Source: Saccharothrix luteola
Lineage (GTDB): Bacteria > Actinomycetota > Actinomycetes > Mycobacteriales > Pseudonocardiaceae
Direction of reading: 5' to 3'
NCBI RefSeq assembly: GCF_020859565.1
Contig: NZ_JAJHUO010000037.1
Coordinates: forward strand, 1-64,000
Length of the DNA: 64,000 bases
In this document: piece after piece, positions 18,348 to 27,379 of the stretch
Numbering within the stretch: the stretch's first letter is position 1
Layout: the number at the start of each line of letters is the position of its first letter
Position numbers and translations under genes: made by a program
Notes under the pieces: model-generated
Told to the model about the DNA's origin: nothing
The model's input: the letters and a program-made list of their open reading frames with translations, nothing else
The model's database searches: none

Positions 18348-19019
18348 ATGACCTTCCGACGCGGTACCCGATCGGTGATCGGCGTCTTCAGCTCGGTCCT
18401 CGCGGTCCTCGCCGCGAGTGTCGTCACCCTGGTGGGCGCATCAGGCGTCGCGAGCGCGCACGGCTCGGTCACCGACCCGCCGTCGCGCAACTACGGCTGC
18501 TACCAGCGCTGGGGCAGCGACCACCTGAACCCGAACATGGGTCAGACGGACCCGATGTGCGCGCAGGCCTGGAAGGCCGACCCGAACGCGATGTGGAACT
18601 GGAACGGCCTGTACCGCAACGGTGTCGGCGGCAACCACCAGGGCGCCCTGGCGAACGGTCAGCTGTGCAGCGGTGGCCTGGCCGAGAGCGGCCGGTACCG
18701 CGCGCTCGACGCGGTCGGCGCGTGGAACACCGCCACCAAGCCGCGCCAGTTCACCCTCACGATCACCGACCAGGCCCGGCACGGCGCGGACTACCTGCGC
18801 ATCTACATCACCCGCCAGGGCGTCAACACGGCGACCACGCCGCTGCGCTGGAGCGACCTGGAGCTGGTCACCTCGACCGGCCGCTACGGCACCACGGGCC
18901 TCTACCAGGCCCAGGTGAACGCGGGCAGCCGCACCGGCCGCCACGTGGTGTTCACGATCTGGCAGGCCAGCCACATGGACCAGGCCTACTACCTGTGCAG
19001 TGACGTGAACTTCCAGTAA
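18348..19019 (+). CDS. AA10 lytic polysaccharide monooxygenase
   Basis: 223 residues from ATG 18348 with GTGGAGGA upstream. Cleavage after ASA exposes H38 as the mature N-terminus, the first ligand of the copper histidine brace. H145 (DQARHGADYL) is the second, and F222 the likely axial residue. The segments SRNYGCYQRWG, NAMWNWNGLYRNG and WQASHMDQAYYLCSDVNF are those of the actinobacterial AA10 clade whose studied members act on cellulose and chitin. There is no carbohydrate-binding module. A perfect CebR-type box lies just upstream and a terminator follows. Confidence 0.95.
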   Translation: MTFRRGTRSVIGVFSSVLAVLAASVVTLVGASGVASAHGSVTDPPSRNYGCYQRWGSDHLNPNMGQTDPMCAQAWKADPNAMWNWNGLYRNGVGGNHQGALANGQLCSGGLAESGRYRALDAVGAWNTATKPRQFTLTITDQARHGADYLRIYITRQGVNTATTPLRWSDLELVTSTGRYGTTGLYQAQVNAGSRTGRHVVFTIWQASHMDQAYYLCSDVNFQ

Positions 19020-19033
19020 GACGACAGGGAGGG

Positions 19034-19071
19034 GCACACGGGTGCGGCGCAACCACGCCGCACCCGTGTGC
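19034..19071. terminator. Bidirectional terminator after the LPMO gene
   Basis: GCACACGGGTGCGGCG (19034-19049) pairs perfectly with CGCCGCACCCGTGTGC (19056-19071) across a six-base loop, between convergent genes ending at 19019 and 19081. Confidence 0.88.
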
Positions 19072-19080
19072 TCGACCACG

Positions 19081-19770
19081 TCAGGCGGTCAGCTCGCGGT
19101 AGTGGAGCGAGGCGCGCAGGACGTCCAGCTCCTCGGACGAGGGCTTGCGGAAGACCGCGTGCAGGGCCTCCACGTCACCGGTGAACCGCGCGGAGGTGCG
19201 CCGCACCTCGTAGTCCACCAGGAGACCGGCGTTGACGGCTCCGACCGAGACCTCGAACGTGACGGTGTGCAGCCGCCCGTCGAACTCCTCCGCCCCGTCG
19301 CCGCTGCCCACGGTGAGCGCCAGGCCGACCACCGAGTACTTCTCCGCGCCGCGCAGGTGCGCGCTGATCGCCGGGCCGGCCAACTGCCCGATCAGGTCGG
19401 CGAAGGCCGTGACCTGCTCGATCTCGCCCCGCGTCTCCGGGGCCATGGCGTCGAGGATCCCCCGCGCGGTCCCGGCGGCGTCGAGTCGACCGCCGAGGTG
19501 CTCGACGTCGGTCCCGGTGAGGGCGGGTAGCACGCCGAACGCCGTCTGCCAGGTGTTCGCGTCGTACGGGTGCGGCTTCTTGGCCATGTACCGGGCGAGC
19601 CCGACCGGGTAGGTCAGCATGGTGTCCGCGAACCGCCGGTACGCCCCGTCCGCGCGCCCGGAGCGGTTGACGAGCAGGGCGAAAGCCGTGCCGCGGTCGT
19701 CGCTGCCGGAGAAGACCCGGGCCTGCTCACTGCCGACCCGGTCGCGCCGGACCGGAACCGAAGTGGTCAC
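19081..19770 (-). CDS. Uncharacterised protein B of a two-gene unit
   Basis: 229 residues from GTG 19770, overlapping the stop of the upstream gene (GTGA), so translation is coupled. I do not recognise the family. The protein is cysteine-free, has no signal peptide or transmembrane helix, and looks like a mixed alpha/beta soluble protein (FSGSDDRGTAFALLVNRSG, YMAKKPHPYDANTWQTAFGVLP, TVTFEVSVGAVNAGLLVDYEV in part). The partner gene has unusually low GC for the region. It converges on the LPMO gene across a terminator. Confidence 0.7.
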   Translation of the reverse strand: MTTSVPVRRDRVGSEQARVFSGSDDRGTAFALLVNRSGRADGAYRRFADTMLTYPVGLARYMAKKPHPYDANTWQTAFGVLPALTGTDVEHLGGRLDAAGTARGILDAMAPETRGEIEQVTAFADLIGQLAGPAISAHLRGAEKYSVVGLALTVGSGDGAEEFDGRLHTVTFEVSVGAVNAGLLVDYEVRRTSARFTGDVEALHAVFRKPSSEELDVLRASLHYRELTA

Positions 19771-20648
19771 TGCGTGCCACCACCCGATGTCGACTGGGAC
19801 TGCTTCGACGGCACGAAGCCCTCGTCGTCCTCGAAGAAGTCCTGCGAGTTCTCGATGTCGTCGAGAGCGGCTCGCGCCATGAGGTCGTCCCACATCTTCT
19901 TGATGTCCGGTTCGCGCAGCGAGTCGAGGTCCAGGAGGCCGCCGATGCGCTGGTAGGAACTGTCGATCTCGAAGCTCTCGTAACTGGCGCACGGCGTGTT
20001 GATGATCCGCTTTCCCTCGCTGTAGGTGATGAAGAAGCCGTTCAGCCGCGGAATCACCGTCCCGCCCTGGATCGTGATCGTGATCGACTGGATGAACAGG
20101 GCGATCGGCGTTCTCTGGTTCTCGATCGACGCTTTGATGTTGGTCTGCATCCCCTCCAGGAACTGCCTGAACGCCATCATCGCCCCGCCGGGGCCCACCG
20201 CCAGCGAGATCAGCGCCGAGGCCACGCTCTGCGCCACCTCGACGCCCTTGCCGCTGTGGTGGAAGCGCGAGTCGAGCACCTCGTCGTACGCGAGCAGCGG
20301 GTACTTCGTGTAGATCTGCTTCCACGCGTCGACGTTGAAGATCAGGTCCGGGTCGTCCGCCTGCGTGATCCACTTGCGCATCTTGGTCGAGCCGAGGCTG
20401 GTCAACTGGATCAGGCGCCTCTTGGCCTCCGCCACCTGCTTCTGCAATTCCGGCGGCACGACCTCCGGCAGGACGATCGCGGAGGCCGCCGAATCGGCTC
20501 TGTTGTAGACGCTCTCCTCGGAGCCCTCATCGACGGCGAGGCCCGCGGCGGGCAGTTCGTGCGCGAAGAACGCGCCGGCCGCCAGGAATTCGTCGTCGAC
20601 GATGGAGCGACCGATTTTATTCGCCCCGGAATTGACGGTGATGGTCAT
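19767..20648 (-). CDS. Uncharacterised protein A of a two-gene unit
   Basis: 293 residues from ATG 20648 behind GGAGAAGGAAC (an upstream in-frame start at 20684 lacks a site). I do not recognise the family. There is one cysteine (C220 in IINTPCASYESF), a possible amphipathic/hydrophobic region (about 138-160, VAQSVASALISLAVGPGGA), a beta-like stretch (IQSITITIQGGTVIPRLNGFFITYS) and an acidic, Ser/Gly-rich tail (QDFFEDDEGFVPSKQSQSTS). No signal peptide is evident. Codon choice is less GC-biased than in neighbours, a hint of transfer. It is coupled to protein B. Confidence 0.72.
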   Translation of the reverse strand: MTITVNSGANKIGRSIVDDEFLAAGAFFAHELPAAGLAVDEGSEESVYNRADSAASAIVLPEVVPPELQKQVAEAKRRLIQLTSLGSTKMRKWITQADDPDLIFNVDAWKQIYTKYPLLAYDEVLDSRFHHSGKGVEVAQSVASALISLAVGPGGAMMAFRQFLEGMQTNIKASIENQRTPIALFIQSITITIQGGTVIPRLNGFFITYSEGKRIINTPCASYESFEIDSSYQRIGGLLDLDSLREPDIKKMWDDLMARAALDDIENSQDFFEDDEGFVPSKQSQSTSGGGTQ

Positions 20649-20888
20649 GGTTGTTCCTTCTCCCAATGCGATTGGAGTGGACAAGTCATGGCCAGAGAAT
20701 CACGGCGTAGGAACGATCGGTAGGGGGTCGACCTCGACGGTGAGGCGACTTCACCAGGCCGAGTGAGGCACGGGGCCGGATTGTTGGTGCGACCGTCACG
20801 AAGCACCCGGAAGCGGGTCACCCGACCCTCGACCGGGCGCAGGCCGGTGCGCGGTCGCAGAGTTCGTGATCCGGCGTGGTTCCCCGTC
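20649..20888. other. Gene-free 240-bp gap
   Basis: This stretch lies between the start of the unknown two-gene unit and the end of the mannose-6-phosphate isomerase gene, and must hold the promoter of the unit. I see no convincing small gene, tRNA or long palindrome in it. Confidence 0.5.
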
Positions 20889-21986
20889 TCAGAGGTTCGT
20901 GGTCGCCCAGAACGCCTCGCCGTCACCGGAGACCTCGGCCGCGTCGGTGCTGTGCGGCAGGAACGCCGACTCACCGCCGCGCAACGCGACCTCGTCACCG
21001 CCACGGCTGACGACGACGGAACCCTTGGTGCACAACAGGAGCTGCGGGCCGTCGCCGGCCAGCACGGCACCGGGACGCACGGCGTGCAGGCGGAACTCGG
21101 GTTCCGGCGTCCGGTAGGTCCGCAGTGGACCGTCACCCTCGCCGTCGAGCACGGCGGCGGGTCCGCTCTCGTGGTCGACCAGCGACAGCACCGCCCGCAC
21201 GTCGACGGGCTTGGTGGTCAGGCCCGCGCGCAGCACGTTGTCGGAGTTCGCCATCAGCTCGACGCCGGTGCCACGCAGGTGGGCGTGCAGCACGCCCGCT
21301 CCCACGTAGACCCCCTGCCCCGGCCGCAGCTTCACCGCGTTCAGCAGTAGCGCCGCCACCACGCCCCCGTCCGTCGGGTAGACCTCGGCCAGTGCCGCGA
21401 CGTGCGCCAGCGCGGGCACGCGCGCCGCCGCCGACGCCACCTCCGCGACCAGCGCCGCGTCCGCGGTCCGCAACGCCCAGCGCAGCGCGCCCCCCGTGTC
21501 GCAGGCCGAGAGCTCGGCCCGCAGCGGGGCCAGCGACGGCAGGCCGAGCTCGTCCAGCAGCGCCACGGTCTCGGCGGGGCGGCGGAAGCCGGACAGGGTC
21601 TCGAACTCGGTCAGCGCCACCAGGACCTCCGGCTTGGGCCGGTCGTCGCGGTAGCCGTGCTCGGCGAACCCGACCGCGGCCTGCTCGCGGTCCGGGTGCA
21701 CCTGCAACGACAGCGGCGCGTCCACGGCCAGCACCTTGAGCAGGAACGGCAGGCGCGGCCCGAACGCGGCCAGGCTGCCCGGCCCGAGCAGGCCGGCCGG
21801 GTCGGCCGCGAGGTGGGCGTCCAACGGCACGTCGCAGCCGGCCAGCCGGGACGGGTCGTCGGGGTGCGCGCCGATCCACAGCTCGGCCTGCGGCACGGCG
21901 CTGGGCGACGGCTCGCCGCGCAGTTCGGCCAGCGCGGTCCGCGAACCCCAGTGGTACTCCCGGACGGTGGTGTCCAACTTGCGCAC
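20889..21986 (-). CDS. manA: Mannose-6-phosphate isomerase, class I
   Basis: 365 residues from GTG 21986 with GAGGGAC upstream. WGSRTALAEL and ELWIGAHPDDPS are the family N-terminus. The zinc ligands lie in LQVHPDREQA and the glutamate in DRPKPEVLVAL, and GQGVYVGAGVLHAHLRGTGVELMANSDNVLRAGLT is the C-terminal signature in shortened form (here cited in parts). It interconverts mannose-6-P and fructose-6-P. Ten bp downstream of the ROK kinase gene, it completes cytoplasmic mannose entry to glycolysis. Confidence 0.95.
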   Translation of the reverse strand: MRKLDTTVREYHWGSRTALAELRGEPSPSAVPQAELWIGAHPDDPSRLAGCDVPLDAHLAADPAGLLGPGSLAAFGPRLPFLLKVLAVDAPLSLQVHPDREQAAVGFAEHGYRDDRPKPEVLVALTEFETLSGFRRPAETVALLDELGLPSLAPLRAELSACDTGGALRWALRTADAALVAEVASAAARVPALAHVAALAEVYPTDGGVVAALLLNAVKLRPGQGVYVGAGVLHAHLRGTGVELMANSDNVLRAGLTTKPVDVRAVLSLVDHESGPAAVLDGEGDGPLRTYRTPEPEFRLHAVRPGAVLAGDGPQLLLCTKGSVVVSRGGDEVALRGGESAFLPHSTDAAEVSGDGEAFWATTNL

Positions 21987-21996
21987 GGTGCGTCCC

Positions 21997-22953
21997 TCAG
22001 ATCCCCACGGGCACGGACGGGACGCGGTCGTCCGCGAGCAGCGCCGCGGCCCCGATCAGTCCCGAGTCGACGCCCAACGTCGCCGGGCACACGTCGACCC
22101 GGCGCATGAACTCCAGCCCCGCGTAGTCCGCGAGCGGCTGCGTGATGGCGGGTTCGAGCAGGTCCCAGGCCTGCGCGACACCACCGCCGATGACCACGCG
22201 GTCGACCTCGCACAACGCGGAGGCGACCGTGATGACCCGGGCGACCGCCTCGCCGGAACGGCCGAACGCCGCCTGCGCGGTCGGGTCGCCCGCCCGTGCC
22301 GACGCGGCGAGCGCGACGCCGTCCGCCGTGCCGCCGAGCGGCTGCCAGCCCTGCGCCAACGCCCAGCGCACCATCGACGGGCCGCTGGCGAAGGCCTCGG
22401 AGCAGCCGTTCGCGCCGCAGCCGCACAGCGGGCCGGCCGGGTCGAGCACGAAGTGACCGACGTGGCCCGCGTTGCCGGTGGCGCCGAAGTGCGGCTTGCC
22501 GGCGAAGACGAACCCGCCGCCGATGCCGGTGGACACGACCATGCCGAGCAGGCACTCGCTGCCGCGGCCGTTGCCGTGGTGGTACTCGGCCAGCGCCATG
22601 CACAGCGCGTCGCCGCCGAGCCGGACCGGCAGGCCGGGCAGCAGCTCGCCGACGCGGGCGGTGATCGGGAAGTCGCGCCAGCCCGGGATGTTGACCGGGC
22701 TGATCGTGCCGGTGCGCAGGTCCATCGGCGCGGCCGAGGCGATGCCCGCGCCGAGCACGGCGCGGTCCGCGGCGGCGACCAGGAGTTCGTCGAGAACTCC
22801 CGCGAGGCCGCCCCAGACCGCCTCCGCGTCGCCCGCGGGCGTCGCCGTGCCGCGGCGGGCCAGGACGGTGCCGTCGGACTCGACCAACGCCGCGGCGAGC
22901 TTGGTGCCGCCGATGTCGATGGCGACCGCGACCGGGTCGAGTGCTTGCCCCAT
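21997..22953 (-). CDS. ROK-family sugar kinase (gluco-/mannokinase type)
   Basis: 318 residues. DIGGTK at 14-19 binds ATP phosphate, VSTGIGGG the second phosphate loop, and GHVGHFVLDPAGPLCGCGANGCSE (in parts: GHVGHF plus CGCGANGCSE) provides the zinc-binding ROK signature. There is no DNA-binding domain, so it is an enzyme. The context (isomerase, beta-mannosidase, importer) argues for mannose and/or glucose as substrate. There is no Shine-Dalgarno sequence. The tandem GTTAAG box lies only 8 bp upstream of the start, so transcription may be leaderless and directly blocked by the regulator. Confidence 0.9.
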   Translation of the reverse strand: MGQALDPVAVAIDIGGTKLAAALVESDGTVLARRGTATPAGDAEAVWGGLAGVLDELLVAAADRAVLGAGIASAAPMDLRTGTISPVNIPGWRDFPITARVGELLPGLPVRLGGDALCMALAEYHHGNGRGSECLLGMVVSTGIGGGFVFAGKPHFGATGNAGHVGHFVLDPAGPLCGCGANGCSEAFASGPSMVRWALAQGWQPLGGTADGVALAASARAGDPTAQAAFGRSGEAVARVITVASALCEVDRVVIGGGVAQAWDLLEPAITQPLADYAGLEFMRRVDVCPATLGVDSGLIGAAALLADDRVPSVPVGI

Positions 22954-22960
22954 GGGACTT

Positions 22961-22975
22961 AGTTAAGCGGTTAAG
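22961..22975. promoter_or_regulatory. Tandem GTTAAG operator at the kinase-isomerase operon
   Basis: AGTTAAGCGGTTAAG is identical over 15 bp to the box upstream of GH26 (8463-8477). Flanking bases agree further (TTAGTTAAGCGGTTAAGC here). It sits 8 bp from the kinase start codon. Confidence 0.65.
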
Positions 22976-23039
22976 CAAAGTTTCGTCAAGAGGCGTTGAC
23001 AGCAGCCCTGAAGCGGTTCACCTCACACCGCTCCGGACG

Positions 23040-24020
23040 TCAGAGGTGCCGTTCGATCTCGGCCAGCTCGTCGGCCTCGAACGCCAGGTTCGCCGTCGCG
23101 GCCACGTTGTCCTCCAGCTGCTTCACGCTGGAGGCGCCGATCAGCGCGGACGTCACGTTGCGCAGCACCCACGCGATCGCCAGCTGCGCCAGCGTCTGCC
23201 CGCGCCCCTTCGCGATCTCGTTGAGCGCGCGGACCTTCGCCAGCGTCGCGTCGTCCAGGTTGGACGCCGACAGGAACGGCGAGGCGCCCGCCGCGCGCGA
23301 ACCCGCCGGCACGCCGTCGAGGTAGCGGTCGGTCAGCACGCCCTGCGCCAGCGGCGAGAACGCGATGCTGCCCGCGCCGACCTCGGCCAGCACGTCCAGC
23401 AGGCCGTCCTCGACCCACCGGTTGAGCATCGAGTACGACGGCTGGTGGATCAGCAGCGGCGTGCCCAGCTCGCGCAGCACACGGGCCGCTTCCGCGGTCT
23501 GCTCCGCCGAGTAGTTCGAGATGCCGGCGTACAGCGCCTTGCCCGAGCGGACCACGTGGTCCAGCGCGCCCATCGTCTCCTCGATGGGGGTGTCCGGGTC
23601 GGGCCGGTGGTGGTAGAAGACGTCGACGTGGTCGAGGCCCATCCGGGCCAGTGACCGGTCCAGCGAGCCGACCAGGTACTTGCGGGAGCCCCACTCGCCG
23701 TACGGGCCGGCGAACATGTGGTAGCCGGCCTTGGTGGACACCAGGATCTCGTCCCGGTACGGCCGGAAGTCCGTCGCGAACAGCCGGCCGAAGTTCTCCT
23801 CGGCGCTGCCGGGCGGCGGCCCGTAGTTGTTGGCCAGGTCGAAGTGCGTCACGCCGAGGTCGAACGCGCGGCGCAGGATGGCCCGCTGGCCGTCGAGGTC
23901 CTTGTCGTGCCCGAAGTTGTGCCACAGGCCGAGCGACACGGCGGGCAGCTTGAGCCCGCTGCGGCCGGACCGGCGGTAGGGCATGGTGTCGTACCGCGAC
24001 TCGGCGGCGTGGTGGGTCAT
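23040..24020 (-). CDS. Aldo/keto reductase (YghZ-like)
   Basis: 326 residues from ATG 24020 behind AAGGATC. The AKR tetrad is visible: D in FDLANNYG, Y in the same motif, K in STKAGYHM and H in YHHRPD. NNYGPPPGSAEENFGR is the insertion typical of the YghZ/Kv-beta-like AKR14 branch. It probably reduces a sugar-derived aldehyde with NADPH. It sits 11 bp after the LacI-like gene in the beta-mannosidase operon, so the substrate is presumably related to mannoside breakdown. Confidence 0.9.
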   Translation of the reverse strand: MTHHAAESRYDTMPYRRSGRSGLKLPAVSLGLWHNFGHDKDLDGQRAILRRAFDLGVTHFDLANNYGPPPGSAEENFGRLFATDFRPYRDEILVSTKAGYHMFAGPYGEWGSRKYLVGSLDRSLARMGLDHVDVFYHHRPDPDTPIEETMGALDHVVRSGKALYAGISNYSAEQTAEAARVLRELGTPLLIHQPSYSMLNRWVEDGLLDVLAEVGAGSIAFSPLAQGVLTDRYLDGVPAGSRAAGASPFLSASNLDDATLAKVRALNEIAKGRGQTLAQLAIAWVLRNVTSALIGASSVKQLEDNVAATANLAFEADELAEIERHL

Positions 24021-24030
24021 GGGGATCCTT

Positions 24031-24864
24031 CTATCGGGTGCTCTCCCGCGCGATGAGCGTGGGCTTGGGCGACCAGCGCTCGGTGACCTCGACGCCTTCG
24101 ATCAGCTCCAGCACCGACTCGGCGACCGTGACGCCGAACTGGTGCACGTCCACGCTCATCGTGGTCAGGGCGGGTGACGCGAGCCGGCACAGCGACGAGT
24201 CGTCCCACGCCACCAGGCTGAGCCGGTCGGGCACGGCGACACCGAGTTCCTTGGCGACGTTGAGGCCCGCGACGGCCATCACGTCGTTGTCGTAGAGGAT
24301 CGCGGTGGGCGGCTCGGCGGAGTCGATCAGCGCGGTGGTGAGCTTCGCCCCCGACTCCTCGGAGTAGTCGCCCTCCAGCACGACGGGCTCGATGCCCGCC
24401 TCCGCGCAGCCTTCGAGCAGCGCGGCGGTGCGCGCCCTGGTGTGCAGCAGCGTGTCGGGGCCGCTGACCCGGGCGATGCGGCGGTGCCCGAGGTCGAGCA
24501 GGTACGCCAACGCCTCCCGCACGGGGCCCGCGTCGTCGGTGCGCACCGCGGGCACGGCCAGCTCGTCCGGCTCGCCCACGTACAGCGCGGGCAGGCCCAT
24601 CTCGCGCAGCACCGCCGGCCGGTGGTCGTCCACCGTGCGGTTGACGACCACGACCGCGTCGACCAGGCCGCCCGCCGCCCACCTGCGGTAGGCGGCGATC
24701 TCGGCGTCCTCCGCGCCCACGATGTGCAGCAGCACGGACCGGTCGCCCTCGGCGAGTCGTTCCTCGATGCCCGCGATGAACTCCATGAAGAACGGCTCCG
24801 CGCCCAGCAGCCGCGCGGGGCGGGCCAGGACGAGGCCGACGGCGCCGGTCGAGCCGGTCGTCAC
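24031..24864 (-). CDS. LacI/GalR-type ligand-binding protein lacking the DNA-binding domain
   Basis: 277 residues from GTG 24864, overlapping the beta-mannosidase stop (GTGA). The sequence starts directly at the sensor core (GAVGLVLARPARLLGAEPFF) that follows the hinge in normal LacI proteins, then LGHRRIARVSGP, PTAILYDNDVMAVAGL and LSLVAWDDSSLCRL. The 55-60-residue helix-turn-helix and hinge helix are absent, and the upstream frame is the coding sequence of the mannosidase. It also lacks a signal peptide. It may be a degenerate regulator or a cytoplasmic sugar sensor. Confidence 0.85.
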   Translation of the reverse strand: MTTGSTGAVGLVLARPARLLGAEPFFMEFIAGIEERLAEGDRSVLLHIVGAEDAEIAAYRRWAAGGLVDAVVVVNRTVDDHRPAVLREMGLPALYVGEPDELAVPAVRTDDAGPVREALAYLLDLGHRRIARVSGPDTLLHTRARTAALLEGCAEAGIEPVVLEGDYSEESGAKLTTALIDSAEPPTAILYDNDVMAVAGLNVAKELGVAVPDRLSLVAWDDSSLCRLASPALTTMSVDVHQFGVTVAESVLELIEGVEVTERWSPKPTLIARESTR

Positions 24865-27305
24865 GTCCGCACCGCGCACAGGTCGTTGGCCGATCGCAGC
24901 ACCAGCGGACCGGTCAGCGCGGACGGGTCGACCAGCTCGGCCGCGGTCCGGACCAGGAACGAGTGCGTGCCGCCGGCGGGCAGCGTGACCAGGGCGTCGT
25001 CCACGACGGCGTCCTCGGCGACCCGGTCGGCCAGCACGGCGACGTCGCGGGCGAAGGAGGACGCGGTGACGTCCACCCGGTAACCGCCGTCCACCCGCCG
25101 CACCTCGGCGGTCAGCGGCGCGGGGTCGTAGGCCAGCTCCAGGTCCTCGCGGAACAGGTGCGCGGTGCGCGCGTCGGCCGTGCTCACCACCAGCACCTCC
25201 CCCTTCGGGTCGCCCGGCGTGAGGAGTTCGGCCGCCAGGTCCAGCCGCGCCACCGACCTGGCCGGCACGTCGAGCGGGAGTTTAGCCGCCGCGAGCACCT
25301 CGCCCGTGAACGTCCGGCGCTCCAGTTCGACGTCGCCGGCCCAGACGTCGTCGGTGTCGTTGACCGCGATGAGCACGTCCACGCCGTCACGGGGCTGGAC
25401 GGTCAGCAGGCGTGGCGCGAAGGCGTGCTTGAGCGCGTAGTACAGCGGCTTGGGCCGCTCCTCGCCGTCGATCGCGGCCCACGACGTGACCGGCCAGCAG
25501 TCGTTGAGCTGCCACACCAGCGCGCCCGCCGTGCGGGGCCAGTGCGAGCGGAAGTGCTCGACGCCGAACGCGACCGCGCGGGCCTGGTTGAGCTGGGTCG
25601 CCCAGTGCCAGTCCCCGAACTCCGCCGGCGCGGGCAGGTGCGGCGCGAGGCCGCGGTCGAGCTTGCCGTTGCCGTCCTCGGCCTTCTGGTGCAGCAGGAA
25701 CGCGGGCGAGGTCGGCGTCATCGGCTCGTCGTGCACCCACTTGGTGAGCGTCGCCCAGGTCGGCGGGCCCTGGAAGCCGAACTCCGAGCAGAACCGCGGG
25801 GTGTGGTCGCGGTAGTGGGTGTAGTCGACCCGGTTCCAGACCTCCCACTCGTGGCGGGTGCCGTGGGTGTCCTCGTTCGGGTGGAGCTCGCCCGGGCTGT
25901 ACGGGCTGCCCGGCGAGTAGTGCCGGGTCGGGTCGAGCTCGGCGACGATCTTCGGCAGCAGGTCGGTGTAGAAGCCGAGGCCCCAGGTGCGGCCCTGCAA
26001 CTGCTCTGCCCAGCCCCAGTCGGCGAAGCCCCAGAGGTTCTCGTTGTTGCCGTTCCACAGCGCCAGGGACGCGTGCGAGGTCAGCCGGGCGACGTTCTCG
26101 CGCGCCTCGGCCTCGACCTCCTCCCACAGCGGCGATTCCTCGGCGTACGCGGCGCAGGCGAACAGGAAGTCCTGCCACACCAGCACGCCGCGCTCGTCGC
26201 AGACGTCGTAGAAGTCCTCGGTCTCGTAGATGCCGCCGCCCCAGATGCGGAGCATGTTCATGTTGGCCTCGACGGCCTGGTCGACCCGCCGCGCCAGCCG
26301 CTCGCGGGTGACGCGGGTGAGGAAGTGGTCGTCCGGGATCCAGTTGGCGCCCTTGGCGAACACCGGCTTGCCGTTGACGACGAACGTGAACGGCGTGCCG
26401 ACCTCGTCGGGCGTCGTGTCGACGGTGATGGTGCGGAAGCCGATGCGGCGGTCGGCGCGGTCGACGTCCTCGCCGCCGGCCTGGAGGATGACCGCCAAGT
26501 CGTAGAGGGGGTGGTCGCCGTAGCCCACGGGCCACCACAGGTCGACGTCCGGCACCTCGACGGTCACCACGGCGGAGTCGCCCTCGACCCGGACGCGCTG
26601 CTCGACCCCGGCCACGGTCGCGACCGCGGTCAGGTCGCCGTCGCCGGCGCGGTCGACCTCGACGTGCACCTCGACCCGGCCCGTGCCGTCCGCGTCCACC
26701 GTGACGAGCGGGCGGACCTGCGCCAGGCGCGCCTCGGTCCAGCGCTCCAGCCGCACCGGCTTCCAGATGCCCGCGGTCTGCAGGTCGGGACCCCAGTCCC
26801 AGCCGAACGAGCACGCCATCTTGCGCAGGGCGTTCATCGGGTGCGGGTAGGCGCGGTCGCGCCGGCCCAGCTCCTGCTCCTGCCGCTCGGCGTAGGCCAG
26901 GGCGGAGTGGAAGGTGACGACGAGGTCGTTCGCGCCGTCCTTGAGGTGCTCGCGCACGTCGAAGCGGTACGAGCGGAACATGTTCGCCGTGTGGCCGAGG
27001 ACGTGGCCGTTGAGCTCGACCGTGGTGACGGTGTCGAGACCGTCGAACGCGAGCTCGACCTTCTCGCCGGGCCGCGCCGCCCCGGCCTCGAAGGTCAGGG
27101 CGTAGCGCCAGTCGGCGCGGTGCATCCAGGCCAGCTCGGCCTCGTTGGTGTCCAGGTAGGGCTCGGGGATCAGACCCGCCGCGAGGAGGTCGAGGTGCGT
27201 GCTGCCGGGTACCACGGCGGGCACCGGGCGATCGGCGACGACCGCCGGGACCGGCCCGCCCACCGCGCTCAGGCGCCACCCGTCGTGCAAGGTCGTGCGA
27301 ATCAT
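24861..27305 (-). CDS. GH2 beta-mannosidase
   Basis: 814 residues without signal peptide. WMHRADWRYALTFE, MRKMACSFGWDWGPDLQTAG (in part FGWDWGP) and ANMNMLRIWGGGIYE are beta-mannosidase hallmarks. The acid/base is E422 in WNGNNEN, and the nucleophile E508 in FCSEFGFQG. It removes mannose from the non-reducing ends of imported mannooligosaccharides in the cytoplasm. It heads an operon with the LacI-like and AKR genes and diverges from a GH36 alpha-galactosidase gene across 120 bp. Confidence 0.95.
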   Translation of the reverse strand: MIRTTLHDGWRLSAVGGPVPAVVADRPVPAVVPGSTHLDLLAAGLIPEPYLDTNEAELAWMHRADWRYALTFEAGAARPGEKVELAFDGLDTVTTVELNGHVLGHTANMFRSYRFDVREHLKDGANDLVVTFHSALAYAERQEQELGRRDRAYPHPMNALRKMACSFGWDWGPDLQTAGIWKPVRLERWTEARLAQVRPLVTVDADGTGRVEVHVEVDRAGDGDLTAVATVAGVEQRVRVEGDSAVVTVEVPDVDLWWPVGYGDHPLYDLAVILQAGGEDVDRADRRIGFRTITVDTTPDEVGTPFTFVVNGKPVFAKGANWIPDDHFLTRVTRERLARRVDQAVEANMNMLRIWGGGIYETEDFYDVCDERGVLVWQDFLFACAAYAEESPLWEEVEAEARENVARLTSHASLALWNGNNENLWGFADWGWAEQLQGRTWGLGFYTDLLPKIVAELDPTRHYSPGSPYSPGELHPNEDTHGTRHEWEVWNRVDYTHYRDHTPRFCSEFGFQGPPTWATLTKWVHDEPMTPTSPAFLLHQKAEDGNGKLDRGLAPHLPAPAEFGDWHWATQLNQARAVAFGVEHFRSHWPRTAGALVWQLNDCWPVTSWAAIDGEERPKPLYYALKHAFAPRLLTVQPRDGVDVLIAVNDTDDVWAGDVELERRTFTGEVLAAAKLPLDVPARSVARLDLAAELLTPGDPKGEVLVVSTADARTAHLFREDLELAYDPAPLTAEVRRVDGGYRVDVTASSFARDVAVLADRVAEDAVVDDALVTLPAGGTHSFLVRTAAELVDPSALTGPLVLRSANDLCAVRT

Positions 27306-27379
27306 CGTTCCTCTTTCCCGGCGGCGGCGGTGGGTTTCTGCCCTGTGACATCCAAGGTATGGCGATTCTTACGCCAGCA

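Noticed and set aside
20649..20888. Riboswitch or small RNA in the gap upstream of the unknown two-gene unit
   Set aside because: I found no stable conserved fold or known riboswitch core.
24861..25000. Helix-turn-helix for the LacI-like protein hidden in another frame upstream
   Set aside because: The DNA is fully used by the beta-mannosidase C-terminus, and no LacI-type TxxDVAxxAGVS motif appears in the other frames.
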